DNA of 64,000 nucleotides, taken from assembly GCA_963835555.1 (NCBI GenBank), contig CAWIGC010000024.1, forward strand, positions 62,001 to 126,000, in the 5' to 3' direction. Under the pieces are notes generated by a model. That model saw only the letters and a program-made list of their open reading frames with translations, did not search any database and was not told the origin of the DNA. The DNA comes from Sulfopaludibacter sp963835555. GTDB taxonomy: Bacteria > Acidobacteriota > Terriglobia > Bryobacterales > Bryobacteraceae. Positions 9,340 through 20,335 of the stretch are shown one piece after another; within the stretch, counting starts at the first letter, position 1, and each line of letters begins with the position of its first letter. A program made the translations under genes and the position numbers.

Positions 9340-9933
9340 TGGAGCCGACGCGCTTGGATTCGAACGCGGCGATCTCCGGTTCGTGGCTCAGAATAAAGCC
9401 GAGCTCGTCCACACCTTCCACCAGGCAGTGCTTGGAGAAACCGTCCACCGGAAATTCCACCGTGCGCCCGGCGGGCGTGGTGAGCGTCTGGTTGGGCAGA
9501 TCGATCTTCACCGTGGCCGCCGGATCCTTGCCCACAGCGGCGAACAACTCGGCGTGGACATCCGCAGGCACCACGATGGGAAGCAGCGAGTTCTTGAGCG
9601 AGTTCTGCTTGAAGATATCGGCGAACGAAGTGCTGATGACGGCGCGAAAACCGAATTGCGTCAGCGCCCACGGCGCGTGCTCGCGCGAACTGCCGCAGCC
9701 GAAATTGTCGCCGGCCAGCAGCACTTGCGCACCCTGCGTTTCCGGGCGATTAATGACGAAATCGGGAATGGGATTGCCCTGCGGCGTCGTAGCGCCAGTC
9801 GTTGAAAAGCTGCTTATCGAGCCCGATCTTCGAGGTGGTCTTCAGGAAGCGCGCCGGAATGATCTGGTCGGTATCCACATTGTTGATAGGGCAGCGGCGC
9901 CATACGGCTTTCAAAGTTGGTGAATGGCTTCAT
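9320..9933 (-). CDS. leuD: 3-isopropylmalate dehydratase small subunit (two frameshifts)
   Basis: Small (swivelling) subunit of isopropylmalate isomerase in leucine synthesis. The C-terminal 134 residues contain LLAGDNFGCGSSREHAPWAL, the family signature. The N-terminus MKPFTNFESRMAPL begins at the ATG at 9933, which overlaps the leuC stop as ATGA. Two single-base insertions interrupt it: an extra T near 9890 (correct reading PINNVDTDQIIPARFLK) and an extra base near 9783 (correct reading DAQGNPIPDFVINRPE). Corrected, the protein is of normal length, about 200 aa. Errors in the sequence are the likeliest cause. Confidence 0.9.
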
Positions 9934-11331
9934 AGCAGGGTCCTCACATCGGTCACCACGCCGGTAATGGCGCTGGCCGCGGCGGTCAGGGGGCTGGCCA
10001 GGAAGGTGCGGCCTCCTTTGCCCTGGCGTCCTTCGAAATTGCGATTGCTGGTGGAGACGCTGTACTGCCCCGGCGAAAGCTGGTCGCCATTCATGGCGAT
10101 GCACATGGAACAGCCGGGCTCGCGCCATTCGCAGCCGGCGGCGCGGAAGATTTCGGGAAGCCCTTCGGCAATGGCCTGGCGCTTCACTTCCTGCGAACCG
10201 GGCACCACCATCACGCGCACGTTGGGGCTGACCTTGCGGCCCTTGAGCACGCCGGCCGCGGTGCGCAGATCGGAGATCCGCGAGTTGGTGCAACTGCCGA
10301 TGAAGACCACGTCGATGGGATGCCCCACCAGCGGCTTGCCGCCTTCCAGGCCCATGTACTTGAGGGCCTTGGTGACGGAATCGCGCGCCATCGGGTCGGC
10401 CAGTTGCGCGGGATCGGGCAGCGCGGCGTTGATGGAGACGCCCATGCCGGGGTTGGTGCCGTAGGTGATCATGGGCTCGAGCGCGTCGGCATCGATGGTG
10501 ACGGTGCGGTCGTAGACCGCGCCTTCGTCCGTGGGCAGTTGCTTCCAGCGGGCGAGGGCGGCATCCCATTCGGCGCCGCGCGGGGCGTGCGGGCGTCCAC
10601 TGAGATATTCGAAAGTGGTATCGTCGGGCGCGATCAGGCCGGCGCGCGCGCCGCCTTCGATGGACATATTGCAGACGGTCATGCGCTCTTCCATGGTGAG
10701 GCCGCGGATGGCGCTGCCGGTGAATTCGAAGACGCTGGCGGTGCCGCCGCCTACGCCGATTTGCGCGATCAGCGCGAGGATGATGTCCTTGGCGGAGACG
10801 CCGGGCTTGAGCGCGCCATCGACGCGCACCTGGAAGGTTTTCGACTTGCGCTGCAACAGGCACTGGCTGGCCAGCACGTGCTCCACTTCACTGGTGCCGA
10901 TGCCGAATGCCAGCGCGCCGAAGGCGCCGTGCGTGGCGGTGTGGCTGTCGCCGCAGACCACCGTCATGCCCGGCTGGGTGAGGCCGAGTTCCGGCCCGAT
11001 TACGTGGACAATGCCCTGCCGCTTCGCTGTGGACGCCCAGGCAGCGAATGCCGAATTGGGCGCAGTTGGCTTCCAGTTGATCCAGTTGTTTCGCGGCGAT
11101 CTGGTCCACGATGGGCAGCGAACGGTCCGTGGTGGGGATGCTGTGATCGGCGGTGGCGATGGTGAGATCGGGCCGGCGGACTTTGAGGCCGCGCTCGCGC
11201 AGGCCGTCGAAAGCCTGCGGCGAGGTGACTTCGTGAACCAGGTGCAGATCGATGAACAACAGGGTCGGGGCGCCGGGCTGTTCATGGACGACGTGGGAAT
11301 CCCAGAGCTTTTCGATGATGGTACGTGGCAT
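9930..11331 (-). CDS. leuC: 3-isopropylmalate dehydratase large subunit (one frameshift)
   Basis: Aconitase-family [4Fe-4S] subunit converting 2- to 3-isopropylmalate with LeuD. Motifs: VVCGDSHTATHGAFGALAFG, the first cluster cysteine in VFIGSCTNSRISDLR, and the CxxC pair in EPGCSMCIAMN. I place the start at the ATG at 11331 (MPRTIIEKLWDSHVV). A one-base insertion near 11025 splits the gene after CLGVHS; removing it gives HSKRQGIVHVIGPELG, matching the family. It is the third gene of the leuABCD operon, with a 35-base gap after leuB. Confidence 0.92.
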
Positions 11332-11366
11332 AAAATTCACTCGGATGGGCGGCCTGCAGGCCTGTT

Positions 11367-12452
11367 TTACTTTATCGCAGCGCAGACCGCCTGGCCCACT
11401 TGTTCGGTGGTGGCGGGCGCGCCGGAGGGTCGAAGGTCCGCGGTTACATGGCCGCTTTTGAGGACTGCTTCAATGGCCCGGTCCACCGCGGCGGCTTCTT
11501 CCTGCAAACCGAAACTGTACTGGAGCATGGCTGCGATAGAGCCGATGGCGCCCAGCGGATTGGCTTTGTTCTGGCCGGCGATATCGGGCGCCGAACCGTG
11601 GACCGGCTCATACAGCCCCACCCATGCGCCGGATGGGCGTTTGGCGCCGATGGAAGCCGAGGGCAGCATCCCGATGGAGCCCGCCAGCACCGCGCCTTCG
11701 TCGCTCAGAATGTCGCCGAACATGTTTTCGGTGAGCACCACATCGAAGCGGCGCGGGTTGAGAATCAACTGCATGGCGCAGTTGTCCACCAGCAAATGGT
11801 CGAGCGCGACATCGGGATAGTCGCGGGCGACTTCCACTACGACCCTGCGCCAGAGTTGCGAGTTTTCCAGCACGTTGCTCTTATCGACGGAAGTCACTTT
11901 CTTCCGTCGCGTGCGCGCCAGGTGGAAGGCCATGTGGGAAACCCTTTCGATTTCCCCGCGGGTGTAGGTCATGGTATTGACCGCCCGCGTTTCCCCGTTC
12001 TCCTCCGAGATACCGCGGGGAGTGCCGTAGTAGATTCCGCCCGTCAGTTCGCGGACGATAATCATATCGGTGCCTTCCACCAGGTGATTCTTCAATGGCG
12101 AAGAATCAAGCTGCGACGCGTACGCGCGCACAGGACGCAGATTGGCAAATACGCCGAGCGCCTTGCGAATGCCGAGTAATCCTTTTTCCGGCCGCTTTTC
12201 GGGCGGCGCATTATCGAATTCGGGCAGGCCCACCGCGCCCATGATGGTGGCGTCGGCATCCGCGGCCAGGCGTGCCGTTTCGTCAGGAAACGGCGACCCG
12301 GTTTTGTGAATCGCGATACCGCCCAGCAGGCCTTCAGTGACTTCCAGCGAGTGATTCCATTTGGCGGCCACGTGGCGCAGCACGCGCAACGCTTCGCACG
12401 TAACTTCGGGCCCGATACCATCGCCGGGGAGAGAGAGGATCTTCAGGAGCAT
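11367..12452 (-). CDS. leuB: 3-isopropylmalate dehydrogenase
   Basis: NAD-dependent oxidative decarboxylation of 3-isopropylmalate, third step of leucine synthesis. 361 aa, intact. Signatures: LPGDGIGPEV at the N-terminus, ELTGGIYYGTPRG, the Lys/Asp substrate residues in VDKSNVLENSQLWR, and NMFGDILSDEGAVLAGSIGML near residue 245. It starts 3 bases after the leuA stop, indicating tight translational coupling. Confidence 0.96.
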   Translation of the reverse strand: MLLKILSLPGDGIGPEVTCEALRVLRHVAAKWNHSLEVTEGLLGGIAIHKTGSPFPDETARLAADADATIMGAVGLPEFDNAPPEKRPEKGLLGIRKALGVFANLRPVRAYASQLDSSPLKNHLVEGTDMIIVRELTGGIYYGTPRGISEENGETRAVNTMTYTRGEIERVSHMAFHLARTRRKKVTSVDKSNVLENSQLWRRVVVEVARDYPDVALDHLLVDNCAMQLILNPRRFDVVLTENMFGDILSDEGAVLAGSIGMLPSASIGAKRPSGAWVGLYEPVHGSAPDIAGQNKANPLGAIGSIAAMLQYSFGLQEEAAAVDRAIEAVLKSGHVTADLRPSGAPATTEQVGQAVCAAIK

Positions 12453-12455
12453 GCG

Positions 12456-13628
<1,173 letters not shown>

Positions 13629-13649
13629 GAATGGGTCCAATAGGAGCAT

Positions 13650-13729
13650 TATGGCGGTTCCGCGTATGATTTGGCAAATTTATAATATTAAAGGTTCATA
13701 TTAGCCGATGTTATACTTAATGTAAGCCT
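13650..13729. promoter_or_regulatory. AT-rich divergent promoter region between leuA and lysR
   Basis: About 80 bases that are distinctly AT-rich in a GC-rich window. It contains the dyad-like TTTATAATATTAAA and the interrupted dyad TTA-N9-TAA (TTATACTTAATGTAA) just upstream of the LysR start. LysR regulators commonly bind T-N11-A-type sites in such divergent regions and control both the neighbour and themselves. That this one controls leuABCD is inferred from position only. Confidence 0.55.
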
Positions 13730-14599
13730 ATGGAACTGTATCCGCTACAGGTGTTTCTGACGGTGGCCACGGAGAAGAGTTTTTCGCGGGCGGCGGAAAA
13801 GCTGCTCCGCACGCAGCCGGCAATTTCCCTCGCGCTGCAGCGACTGGAGCAGGAACTGGGCGAGAAGTTGATTGACCGGTCGGGTAAGGATCTGATCCTT
13901 ACCGATGCCGGGCGGACCGTGATCGACTACGCGCGGCGCTTTCAGAGCCTGCAGCAGGAACTGGACAACTCGCTGGCGGAACTGCGCGACAACTCCTCGG
14001 GGCGGCTGACCATCGGGGCGAACGAATCGACCACACTGTACCTGCTTCGCCACATCGAACGGTATCGCGAGTTGTACCCGAAAGTGAAGATACAGGTGCG
14101 GCGCAGCTTTTCCAGCAAGATCCCGAATGAACTGCTGGATGGAAATCTGGAACTGGGGGTGATCAGCTACGACCCCGGCGATGAGCGGATCAAGACCAAG
14201 ACGATTTACACCGATGCCCTGGCCTTCGTGGTTTCGCCGAAGCACCGTCTGGCAAGCCGGAAGACCGTTTCCATCACCGAACTGGCCAGTGAGAACTTCA
14301 TCGCGCACAACGTGATCTCGCCGTACCGCGAACTGGTGATCCGCGAGTTCCGGACGCACAAGGTGCCGCTGCGGATGGATGTGGAGATGCCGACCATCGA
14401 GACGATCCGCAAACTGGTGCAAGGCAATCAGGGAGTGGCGTTTCTGCCGCGCATGTGCGTGGAGCAGGAGATCGAACAGAAACTGCTGGCGGAGGTGCGC
14501 GTCAAGGAGATGCACATGGAGCGCAAGATCCGGCTGGTGTATCCCACGCGGCGGGCGTTGAGTCACGCGGCGAAGGCGTTCCTGGAAGTGGTGGGGTAG
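13730..14599 (+). CDS. LysR-family transcriptional regulator
   Basis: 289 aa. The N-terminal winged helix-turn-helix (FLTVATEKSFSRAAEKLLRTQ) is followed by a linker helix and a type 2 periplasmic-binding-like effector domain (SSGRLTIGANESTTLYLLRH). It is divergent from leuA with about 100 bases between starts, the classical layout for a pathway-specific LysR activator. The likely ligand would be a leucine-pathway intermediate, but this is inference. A perfect hairpin lies just after the stop. Confidence 0.9.
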   Translation: MELYPLQVFLTVATEKSFSRAAEKLLRTQPAISLALQRLEQELGEKLIDRSGKDLILTDAGRTVIDYARRFQSLQQELDNSLAELRDNSSGRLTIGANESTTLYLLRHIERYRELYPKVKIQVRRSFSSKIPNELLDGNLELGVISYDPGDERIKTKTIYTDALAFVVSPKHRLASRKTVSITELASENFIAHNVISPYRELVIREFRTHKVPLRMDVEMPTIETIRKLVQGNQGVAFLPRMCVEQEIEQKLLAEVRVKEMHMERKIRLVYPTRRALSHAAKAFLEVVG

Positions 14600-14601
14600 A
14601 T

Positions 14602-14625
14602 CAGGGGACTCTGGTGAGTCCCCTG
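14602..14625. terminator. hairpin between convergent genes
   Basis: Perfect 10-bp stem CAGGGGACTC / GAGTCCCCTG with loop TGGT, located 3 bases after the lysR stop and 14 bases before the stop of the convergent repeat exoprotein gene. It could terminate transcription in both directions. No strong U-run follows on either strand, so intrinsic termination efficiency is uncertain. Confidence 0.6.
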
Positions 14626-14638
14626 TCTGGCGCCACGG

Positions 14639-17600
14639 TTACTTTACCTGGACAGTGACTCCGGCTTGGGAGGGGATGCCTCCGACGGAGACGACGATGG
14701 GTTGCGGTCCGGGGGCAAGGCCCGAGGGAACCAGCAGGTTCACCTGGAACACACCGCTGGCGTCGCCCGGCGCGGAGCCGGCGTAGGCGATGGCGCTTTG
14801 CGGCAGCGGAACACCGCCAATGGACGCAGTGACCGGCAGGATCGGCGCTTTCAGACCGGTGCCATTCGAGGGAATGACCAAGCCGGTAACACCCGCGGGA
14901 GAGGTCTGGCCTTCTCCGGTCATGTACAGAATGATGTAAGTACCTCCAGCCACGCCATTATTCGGCCCGTTCAGGGTGTAATCCTGATTCAGGATCGAAC
15001 CCGGACCGGAACCCTGCTCGTTTTGCGTGAAGATGCCAGGCTGTGCGGTGGTGACATTGTAAGTGAGAGCCGGGGAAGAGGCTCCCTGGGTAACTATCGT
15101 CACCGTCGTGGTGGGCCGGCCGGCCACTTCATACGGCACGAAGACCGCGGTTTGGGTGGCCGTGGCGTACCAGATGGGTGCGGGGACGTTATCGAATAGG
15201 ACGCGCGTATTGGCAACGGTCGTGGAGAGTTGCGTGCCGGTGACCGTTCCGAAGGTCAGGGTGGCGGGACCGACGTTCGTGCCGGCGACCAGGACCAGTT
15301 CGCCGGGCGCCACCGCGCCGGTGGCATAACTCGCGGAGTTCTGAATCGCGGTCAGAACGGGCGGAGTCACTGCGACTACAGTCAGTTTGACCGGCAGGGT
15401 CAGCGGCTGCAGGGAGCTGGGGGAAGTGACTGTCACGGTTCCGGTGTAAGATCCGGCAGTGAGTCCTGTCGGAGTCACTGACACCGTCAGATTCGCAGGC
15501 GTGCTGGTAGCGGTCCCCGTGGCCGGAGTGACTGAAAGCCACGTGCCCTTGTCATCGGTGGCGGCCGAGGTGCTGAACTGCACCGAAGCGGATGAGGTGA
15601 GACTCACAGTCTGAGTCAACGGCGTGGGCGTCACTCCAATCGTGTAGTTGAAATTCAATGCCGTACTGCTGGAGAACGAAAGGGTTTGCGGAGCCACGAC
15701 ATTCAGCACGATCGGGATGGAGATGGGACTGCCCGTAGCGCCGGAAGAGGCGATGGTCACCGATCCGGTGTATTTGCCCACCGGATTGTTACCGGCGCTC
15801 ACCGAAACGTTCACGGTAGCGGGTGTGGCGCCTGTGGTGGACGTGCCGCCCGCTACAACCGCGCTCAGCCATCCGGTTCCGTTTGTCATCGCAGTCGTAA
15901 CAGTGAAGTTCAACGCGGCAGGTGTGCCCGATACGCTTATGGTCTGAGCCGCGGGCGCCGTGCCGCCGGCCACCTGATTGAACGTCAGGGTAGTCGAGGG
16001 AGTAGCGGTGATGGTTCCAGGCAGATACCGTAAGGTTCACTTGCAAGGTTGCCGACGTTGCGTTCGGTGCGCTAACGGTAATGGTGCCCGTGTAGTTTCC
16101 GGCAGTAAGCTTACTTCCGTCCACGTTGACTGAAATACTCCCGGGTGTGGTGCTTCCGGCAGACGGAGTAACGGACAGCCATGTCACGTTTCCGCTAATA
16201 CCCGACGCGATCGCCGTAAAGGCGATCGGTTGGCCGCTGCTGGTGACCTGCACCGTCTGCGCGGTGGGAGCCACGCCTCCGGTCGCCTGGCTGAACGAAA
16301 CCGATGCCTGACTGAGTGACAGGACTCCGCTTGTGATGGTGAATGTGATAGGGATGGTGACCGGACTGTTCACGACCGCGTTGGCGCCGGTGGCGGTGAT
16401 GACCAGATTCGCGGTGTAGGTTCCCGCCGCGAGCAGAGCCGTATTGGCGAACAGGGTCAAATTGGTTCCGCCCTGCTGGGTGGTTCCGGCAGTCTGCGAA
16501 AGAAACAGCCAGTTGGTGTTGGCGGGGCTGATGGCTACGCTATAGTTCAGTGCGGCTCCCGGGTTGGTACTAAAAAGCGACAGGTTCTGCTGCACGGTCG
16601 CGCCATTGACTGGGGCCGTGAGGGAAAGGGGCGCCGGAGGAGTCACCACCAGCATCGGGTTGGAATCGACGTACAGAGTTATCGGAATCACGAAGGGGCT
16701 GCCGAGCGCGGCACTGCCCGTGGCAGGATTTGTCGCGGTGATGGTGATGCTGCCTGTATACGTGTTGGCGGCCAGTCCGGCGGCTGCCGTGGTGACCGTG
16801 ATGGATCCGGTGGTGGAACCCGCGGTGGAGCTGAGTTGCAGCCAGTTGCCGCCCGTCGTAGACGCCACCGCAGTGTAGTTGAGAGGAGCGCCCGTGCTAC
16901 TGCTGATGGTCAGTGTCTGTGCGGTTTGCGCCGTTGCCACCGCCGTCTGGCCGATTTGGCTCTCAAAGAAGAGCGGGGCTGGAGTGGCCGAACCGTTGGT
17001 CAAAATGGACGGATTGTTAGTCACTACCAGATTCACCTGAATGTTCTGCGGAGAGTTCGCAAACCCATTCCCGGAAATCTGAATGGTCCCGGTATAACTG
17101 CCGAGCCCGAGGCCCGCGGGATTCACCGAAATGGTCAGTTGCATACCCGTATACACCTGATTCGGCGCGACCCCGGTGGGAGGCGTGACGAACAGCCAAT
17201 TGCCGCCCTGAATCACGTTGTAGGAAATCCGCGTCTGCTGCGAGACAGGCGCGGTAACGGGAACGGCCGATGAGGCGATGGTCAGCGGTTGCGTTGCCGG
17301 AAGTTGACCGGTGACTTGATTGTAGTTGAAACTCAGCGGTGCGCTGGGCACGATGAGCAACGGCAGATTCGAAACCGTGAGGTTGACCGGAATGTTCTGG
17401 ATCGCCGGCACGGCGCCGGATGCGAACACCGTTACGAATCCGCTGTAAGTACCCTGCACAAGGTTCGCACTGTTGTTGTAGCTGACGGTCACCTGGGCTG
17501 TTCCGTCCGCCGGGGCGGTGCAACCTGTGCCCGCCTGAAGGCAGATGGTTCCGTTTGAGGGAGTGACGGCGATCCACGACTGGGACGGTGTCACAGCAAA

Positions 17601-18425
17601 AGTGAGTGGCTGGGTGGAAGCAAGCGTGAGGGTCTGCGAAGGTGTGACCGCCCCGCCGATCTGATAATACAGGTTGATCGGGTTGGGGGTCACCGTCACA
17701 GCAGGCGCCGACGCCACAGTCAGGGTGACCGCTATGTTGATGGGCGTGCCCGGCGTGGGGGTGATGGTGATCTGCCCGTTATAGGTGCCCGCCGTCAATG
17801 TGGGCGTAACAGTGGGATCCACTCCCACGGTCACCGTGCTGGTAGTGGGCAACGTGCCGCCGGTGGGTGTAAACGCCAGCCAATTTGCGCCGGAGGGCGA
17901 AGTGTTCGCAACTGTGAAGGAACCGCTGCCGGACAGTGTCAACGACTGTGGCGCCGGAAGGGTTCCCCCAGACTGGTACGTGAACGCCAGACTTTGCGGC
18001 GAGACTCCCACGGTGCCGACAGATAACGTCACCTGAACGGAGGCGGTACTGTTGGAACTCGTACTATTGATCGTAATTGTGCCGGTGTAGGTGCCGGCGG
18101 ACAGTCCGGCGGGATTGGCCAGAACCGTGACCACGGCCGAAGGCTGGCCAGTGGTCCCCGATACGGCGGTCTGGTAGCTAGGCGGAGTGACGTTGGCCAT
18201 CCGCAGCCAAATCGGAGTGGTTACCACCTGCTGGTTGGCGAACGCATTGAAGTTGGCCCCGCTTGGAGTGCTGGAGACGGTGATGGTTTGGGTGAGCGCC
18301 GTGTTCGAGCCCACCAGCGCAGAGAAACTCAACTGAGACTGGTCGACACTGAGGGTTTGCGCGTGCAACGACGCGGCGGCGGCGAGACCTGCAATCAAGC
18401 TGAGGATGAAACGCGATGTCTTCAA
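14639..18425 (-). CDS. long secreted Ig-like repeat protein with TIGR03437-type C-terminal domain (one frameshift)
   Basis: About 1260 aa. The TTG start at 18425 is preceded by GGAGG and gives a signal peptide (KTSRFILSLIAGLAAAASLH, then AQ). The body is a series of about ten roughly 100-residue beta-sandwich repeats marked by an NWL/TWLSVTP turn and an AGTYTGTITI strand, like BACON/Ig-like modules. The last ~240 residues (from VLTAIQNSASYATGAVAPGE to the end) match the Solibacter-associated C-terminal domain TIGR03437. One base near 16018 breaks the frame: after LQVNLTVSA the sequence continues as TITATPSTTLTFNQVAGGTA in the next frame. Probable cell-surface or extracellular adhesive protein; ligand unknown. 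Confidence 0.85.
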
Positions 18426-18571
18426 GACAACCTCCAAGGATAGGCGCTGGACGGGAAACGGCCTTAAGCCCGAGTAGTGAGCACGGCGATTGCCATCGGC
18501 CGGAGCTAAAAACACAATGGGGCACTTATGTCTTATATGTAAGAGAAACTAGGACTTACCAGCCTTGGAGC

Positions 18572-18599
18572 GACAGACGGCACAAACCGACCGTCTGTC
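18572..18599 (-). terminator. hairpin downstream of nadD
   Basis: Inverted repeat GACAGACGG / CCGTCTGTC (9 bp, 10-base loop) lies about 35 bases past the nadD stop and upstream of the repeat-protein promoter region. It could terminate the ppiB-nadD transcript. No clear U-tract follows. Confidence 0.45.
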
Positions 18600-18633
18600 C
18601 CACCGATGCGGCGCGACACAGCGGTGAGGCAGT

Positions 18634-19206
18634 TCAGGCACGATAGAGGCAATTTTCGTAAATGTAATGAAGAACACACTGGGGCACATGCGCGGGAGTT
18701 TTTCCCGCCGACAAACAACGGCGAATGTCACTTGAGGAGACCGGAAGATCCAATGAGTCGAGCCGCTCCAATCGCACCTCTTGCGGCACATCGTAGAGAT
18801 GCCCGGGCCGGCTAACCACCAGGAAGATCACCGAAGCGGCCACTTCGCGCCAGCGATACCAGGTGCGGATCTCCGAGAAAGCATCCGCGCCGAGAATAAA
18901 GAACAACTCATCCTCCGGCGCCAGGGTGGCGCGCAACTTTCGGATGGTGTCGATGGAGTAACTGCAAGCGGTGCCTTCCTCCATACGGGATACTTCAAAG
19001 CGCGCATCGCTTTGGCAGGCCAGTTCCGCCATGCGCACGCGATCGTCGTAAGACGCGTGGGTAAATCCGGCTTTATGGGGCGGATGCGCGGCCGGGACAA
19101 AGATGACGCGGTCCAGATGAAATTGACTGGCCGCGGCCGCGCCCACGGCCAGGTGCGCATCGTGAATAGGATCGAACGTGCCGCCGAAGAGTGCGACGCG
19201 CGACAC
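18634..19206 (-). CDS. nadD: nicotinate-nucleotide adenylyltransferase
   Basis: Adenylates nicotinate mononucleotide in NAD synthesis. 190 aa, normal length. The nucleotidyltransferase motif is GGTFDPIHDAHL, with SYSIDTIRKL and FILGADAF following, and the C-terminal SSSDIRRCLSAG contains the SxxxR motif. I chose the GTG at 19206 (VSRVALFGG), whose first base overlaps the TAG stop of the cyclophilin gene; a longer upstream reading has no family similarity. Confidence 0.92.
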   Translation of the reverse strand: MSRVALFGGTFDPIHDAHLAVGAAAASQFHLDRVIFVPAAHPPHKAGFTHASYDDRVRMAELACQSDARFEVSRMEEGTACSYSIDTIRKLRATLAPEDELFFILGADAFSEIRTWYRWREVAASVIFLVVSRPGHLYDVPQEVRLERLDSLDLPVSSSDIRRCLSAGKTPAHVPQCVLHYIYENCLYRA

Positions 19207-19694
19207 TAGATTCGTTCGATTTTGACGGAGTTGATCTTGACTTCCTTCAGCGGGCGGTCCTGGCCTCCGCGCGGCGTGACGGAGATCTTCTGGACCACGT
19301 CGTAACCCTCGGTCACTTCGCCGAAAATGCTGTGCTTGTTGTCCAGCCACGGCGTGGCCGCAACAGTAATGAAGAACTGGCTGCCGTTGGTGTTGGGACC
19401 GGCATTGGCCATGGAAAGCAGGCCTGGCTTGGTGTGCTTGAGATCCTTGTGAAATTCGTCGTCAAAGCGGTAGCCGGGACCGCCGCGGCCGGTGCCTTCC
19501 GGATCGCCGCCCTGAATCATGAAGTCGGGAATCACGCGATGGAAGACGGTGCCGTCGTAAAAAGGCTTGCCGGTCTTGGTCCCTTCGGCGAGGCTCACGA
19601 AGTTCTCGACGGTGTTGGGGACGCGATCCGCAAATAGTTTGACCTTGAACTTGCCTTCGGTGGTATCGAAGGCCGCGAAAATCTCATTAGGCAT
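19206..19694 (-). CDS. ppiB: peptidyl-prolyl cis-trans isomerase, cyclophilin type
   Basis: Prolyl isomerase, about 162 aa from MPNEIFAAFDTTEG at 19694; an in-frame ATG at 19712 is also possible. Signatures are FHRVIPDFMIQGGDPEGTG and MANAGPNTNGSQFFIT. No signal peptide, so a cytoplasmic form. It overlaps nadD by one base (TAGTG), giving a coupled pair. Confidence 0.93.
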   Translation of the reverse strand: MPNEIFAAFDTTEGKFKVKLFADRVPNTVENFVSLAEGTKTGKPFYDGTVFHRVIPDFMIQGGDPEGTGRGGPGYRFDDEFHKDLKHTKPGLLSMANAGPNTNGSQFFITVAATPWLDNKHSIFGEVTEGYDVVQKISVTPRGGQDRPLKEVKINSVKIERI

Positions 19695-19713
19695 CACTAG
19701 CGATTGTAGCAAT

Positions 19714-20280
19714 TCACAGGGGGACCACTCCGCAAGTGCCGGGGGCGTCCGGTAGCGAATCGGTGGGCCCCGCGGGACCGCCTTCGCGGGATTTCGCGCT
19801 CATTTCGTCGATCCGGATTTCGATCAGCGCGGTGGCGTCGAGATGAGCCGGCGTGGGGATGGAATAATCGCGGCCGGCCGTGCGGCCGGGAAAGTAGCGG
19901 CTCACCATGGCTTCGTAAAGACGTTGTTGCACAGCGGGATCGGTGACGCGGCTTCCCCGCCCGAAGCAGACCGCGCTGCGATAGTTCATGGAATGGTAGA
20001 GGGCGGTGCGGGAATAGACCAGGCCATCCAGCAGAGTGACGGTGACGCAGACCGGTTCGCCGGACGCAAGGCGTTCGATGGCGCGGCCGGCAGGTGCGCC
20101 GTGTACGTAGAGTTTGTCCGGTTGGCCGGAATCGAAGTGATATCCGAAGGGAATAACGACGGGCTGACCGGCATCGAGAAACCCGACATGAGCCACGTGG
20201 CCTTGCGTCAGGATCTCGGCGGCGCGGCCGGAAACGGCCCGTTCGGGGTGGCGGCGAATCTGCGATCTGGTCTCTGTCAT
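19714..20280 (-). CDS. pyridoxamine 5'-phosphate oxidase-like flavin-binding protein
   Basis: 188 aa split-barrel protein. Sequence such as GHVAHVGFLDAGQPVVIPFG and the later SGEPVCVTVTLLDGLVYSR fits the PNPOx-like FMN-binding superfamily, in the clade often annotated as nitroimidazole-resistance / PNPOx family proteins rather than true PdxH. It is divergent from the MocR-type regulator at 20336, with about 55 bases between starts, so it is probably that regulator's target. Enzymatic activity is not assignable from sequence. Confidence 0.8.
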   Translation of the reverse strand: MTETRSQIRRHPERAVSGRAAEILTQGHVAHVGFLDAGQPVVIPFGYHFDSGQPDKLYVHGAPAGRAIERLASGEPVCVTVTLLDGLVYSRTALYHSMNYRSAVCFGRGSRVTDPAVQQRLYEAMVSRYFPGRTAGRDYSIPTPAHLDATALIEIRIDEMSAKSREGGPAGPTDSLPDAPGTCGVVPL

Positions 20281-20335
20281 GCTTCAATAGTGAAGGAAGA
20301 GTGGCTCCATGAAAAGAGCCATTTTGGGAGATTGT

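Noticed and set aside
9814..10863. Arg-rich minus-strand frame of 349 codons over leuC
   Set aside because: Out-of-frame reading of leuC; the correct frame shows aconitase motifs.
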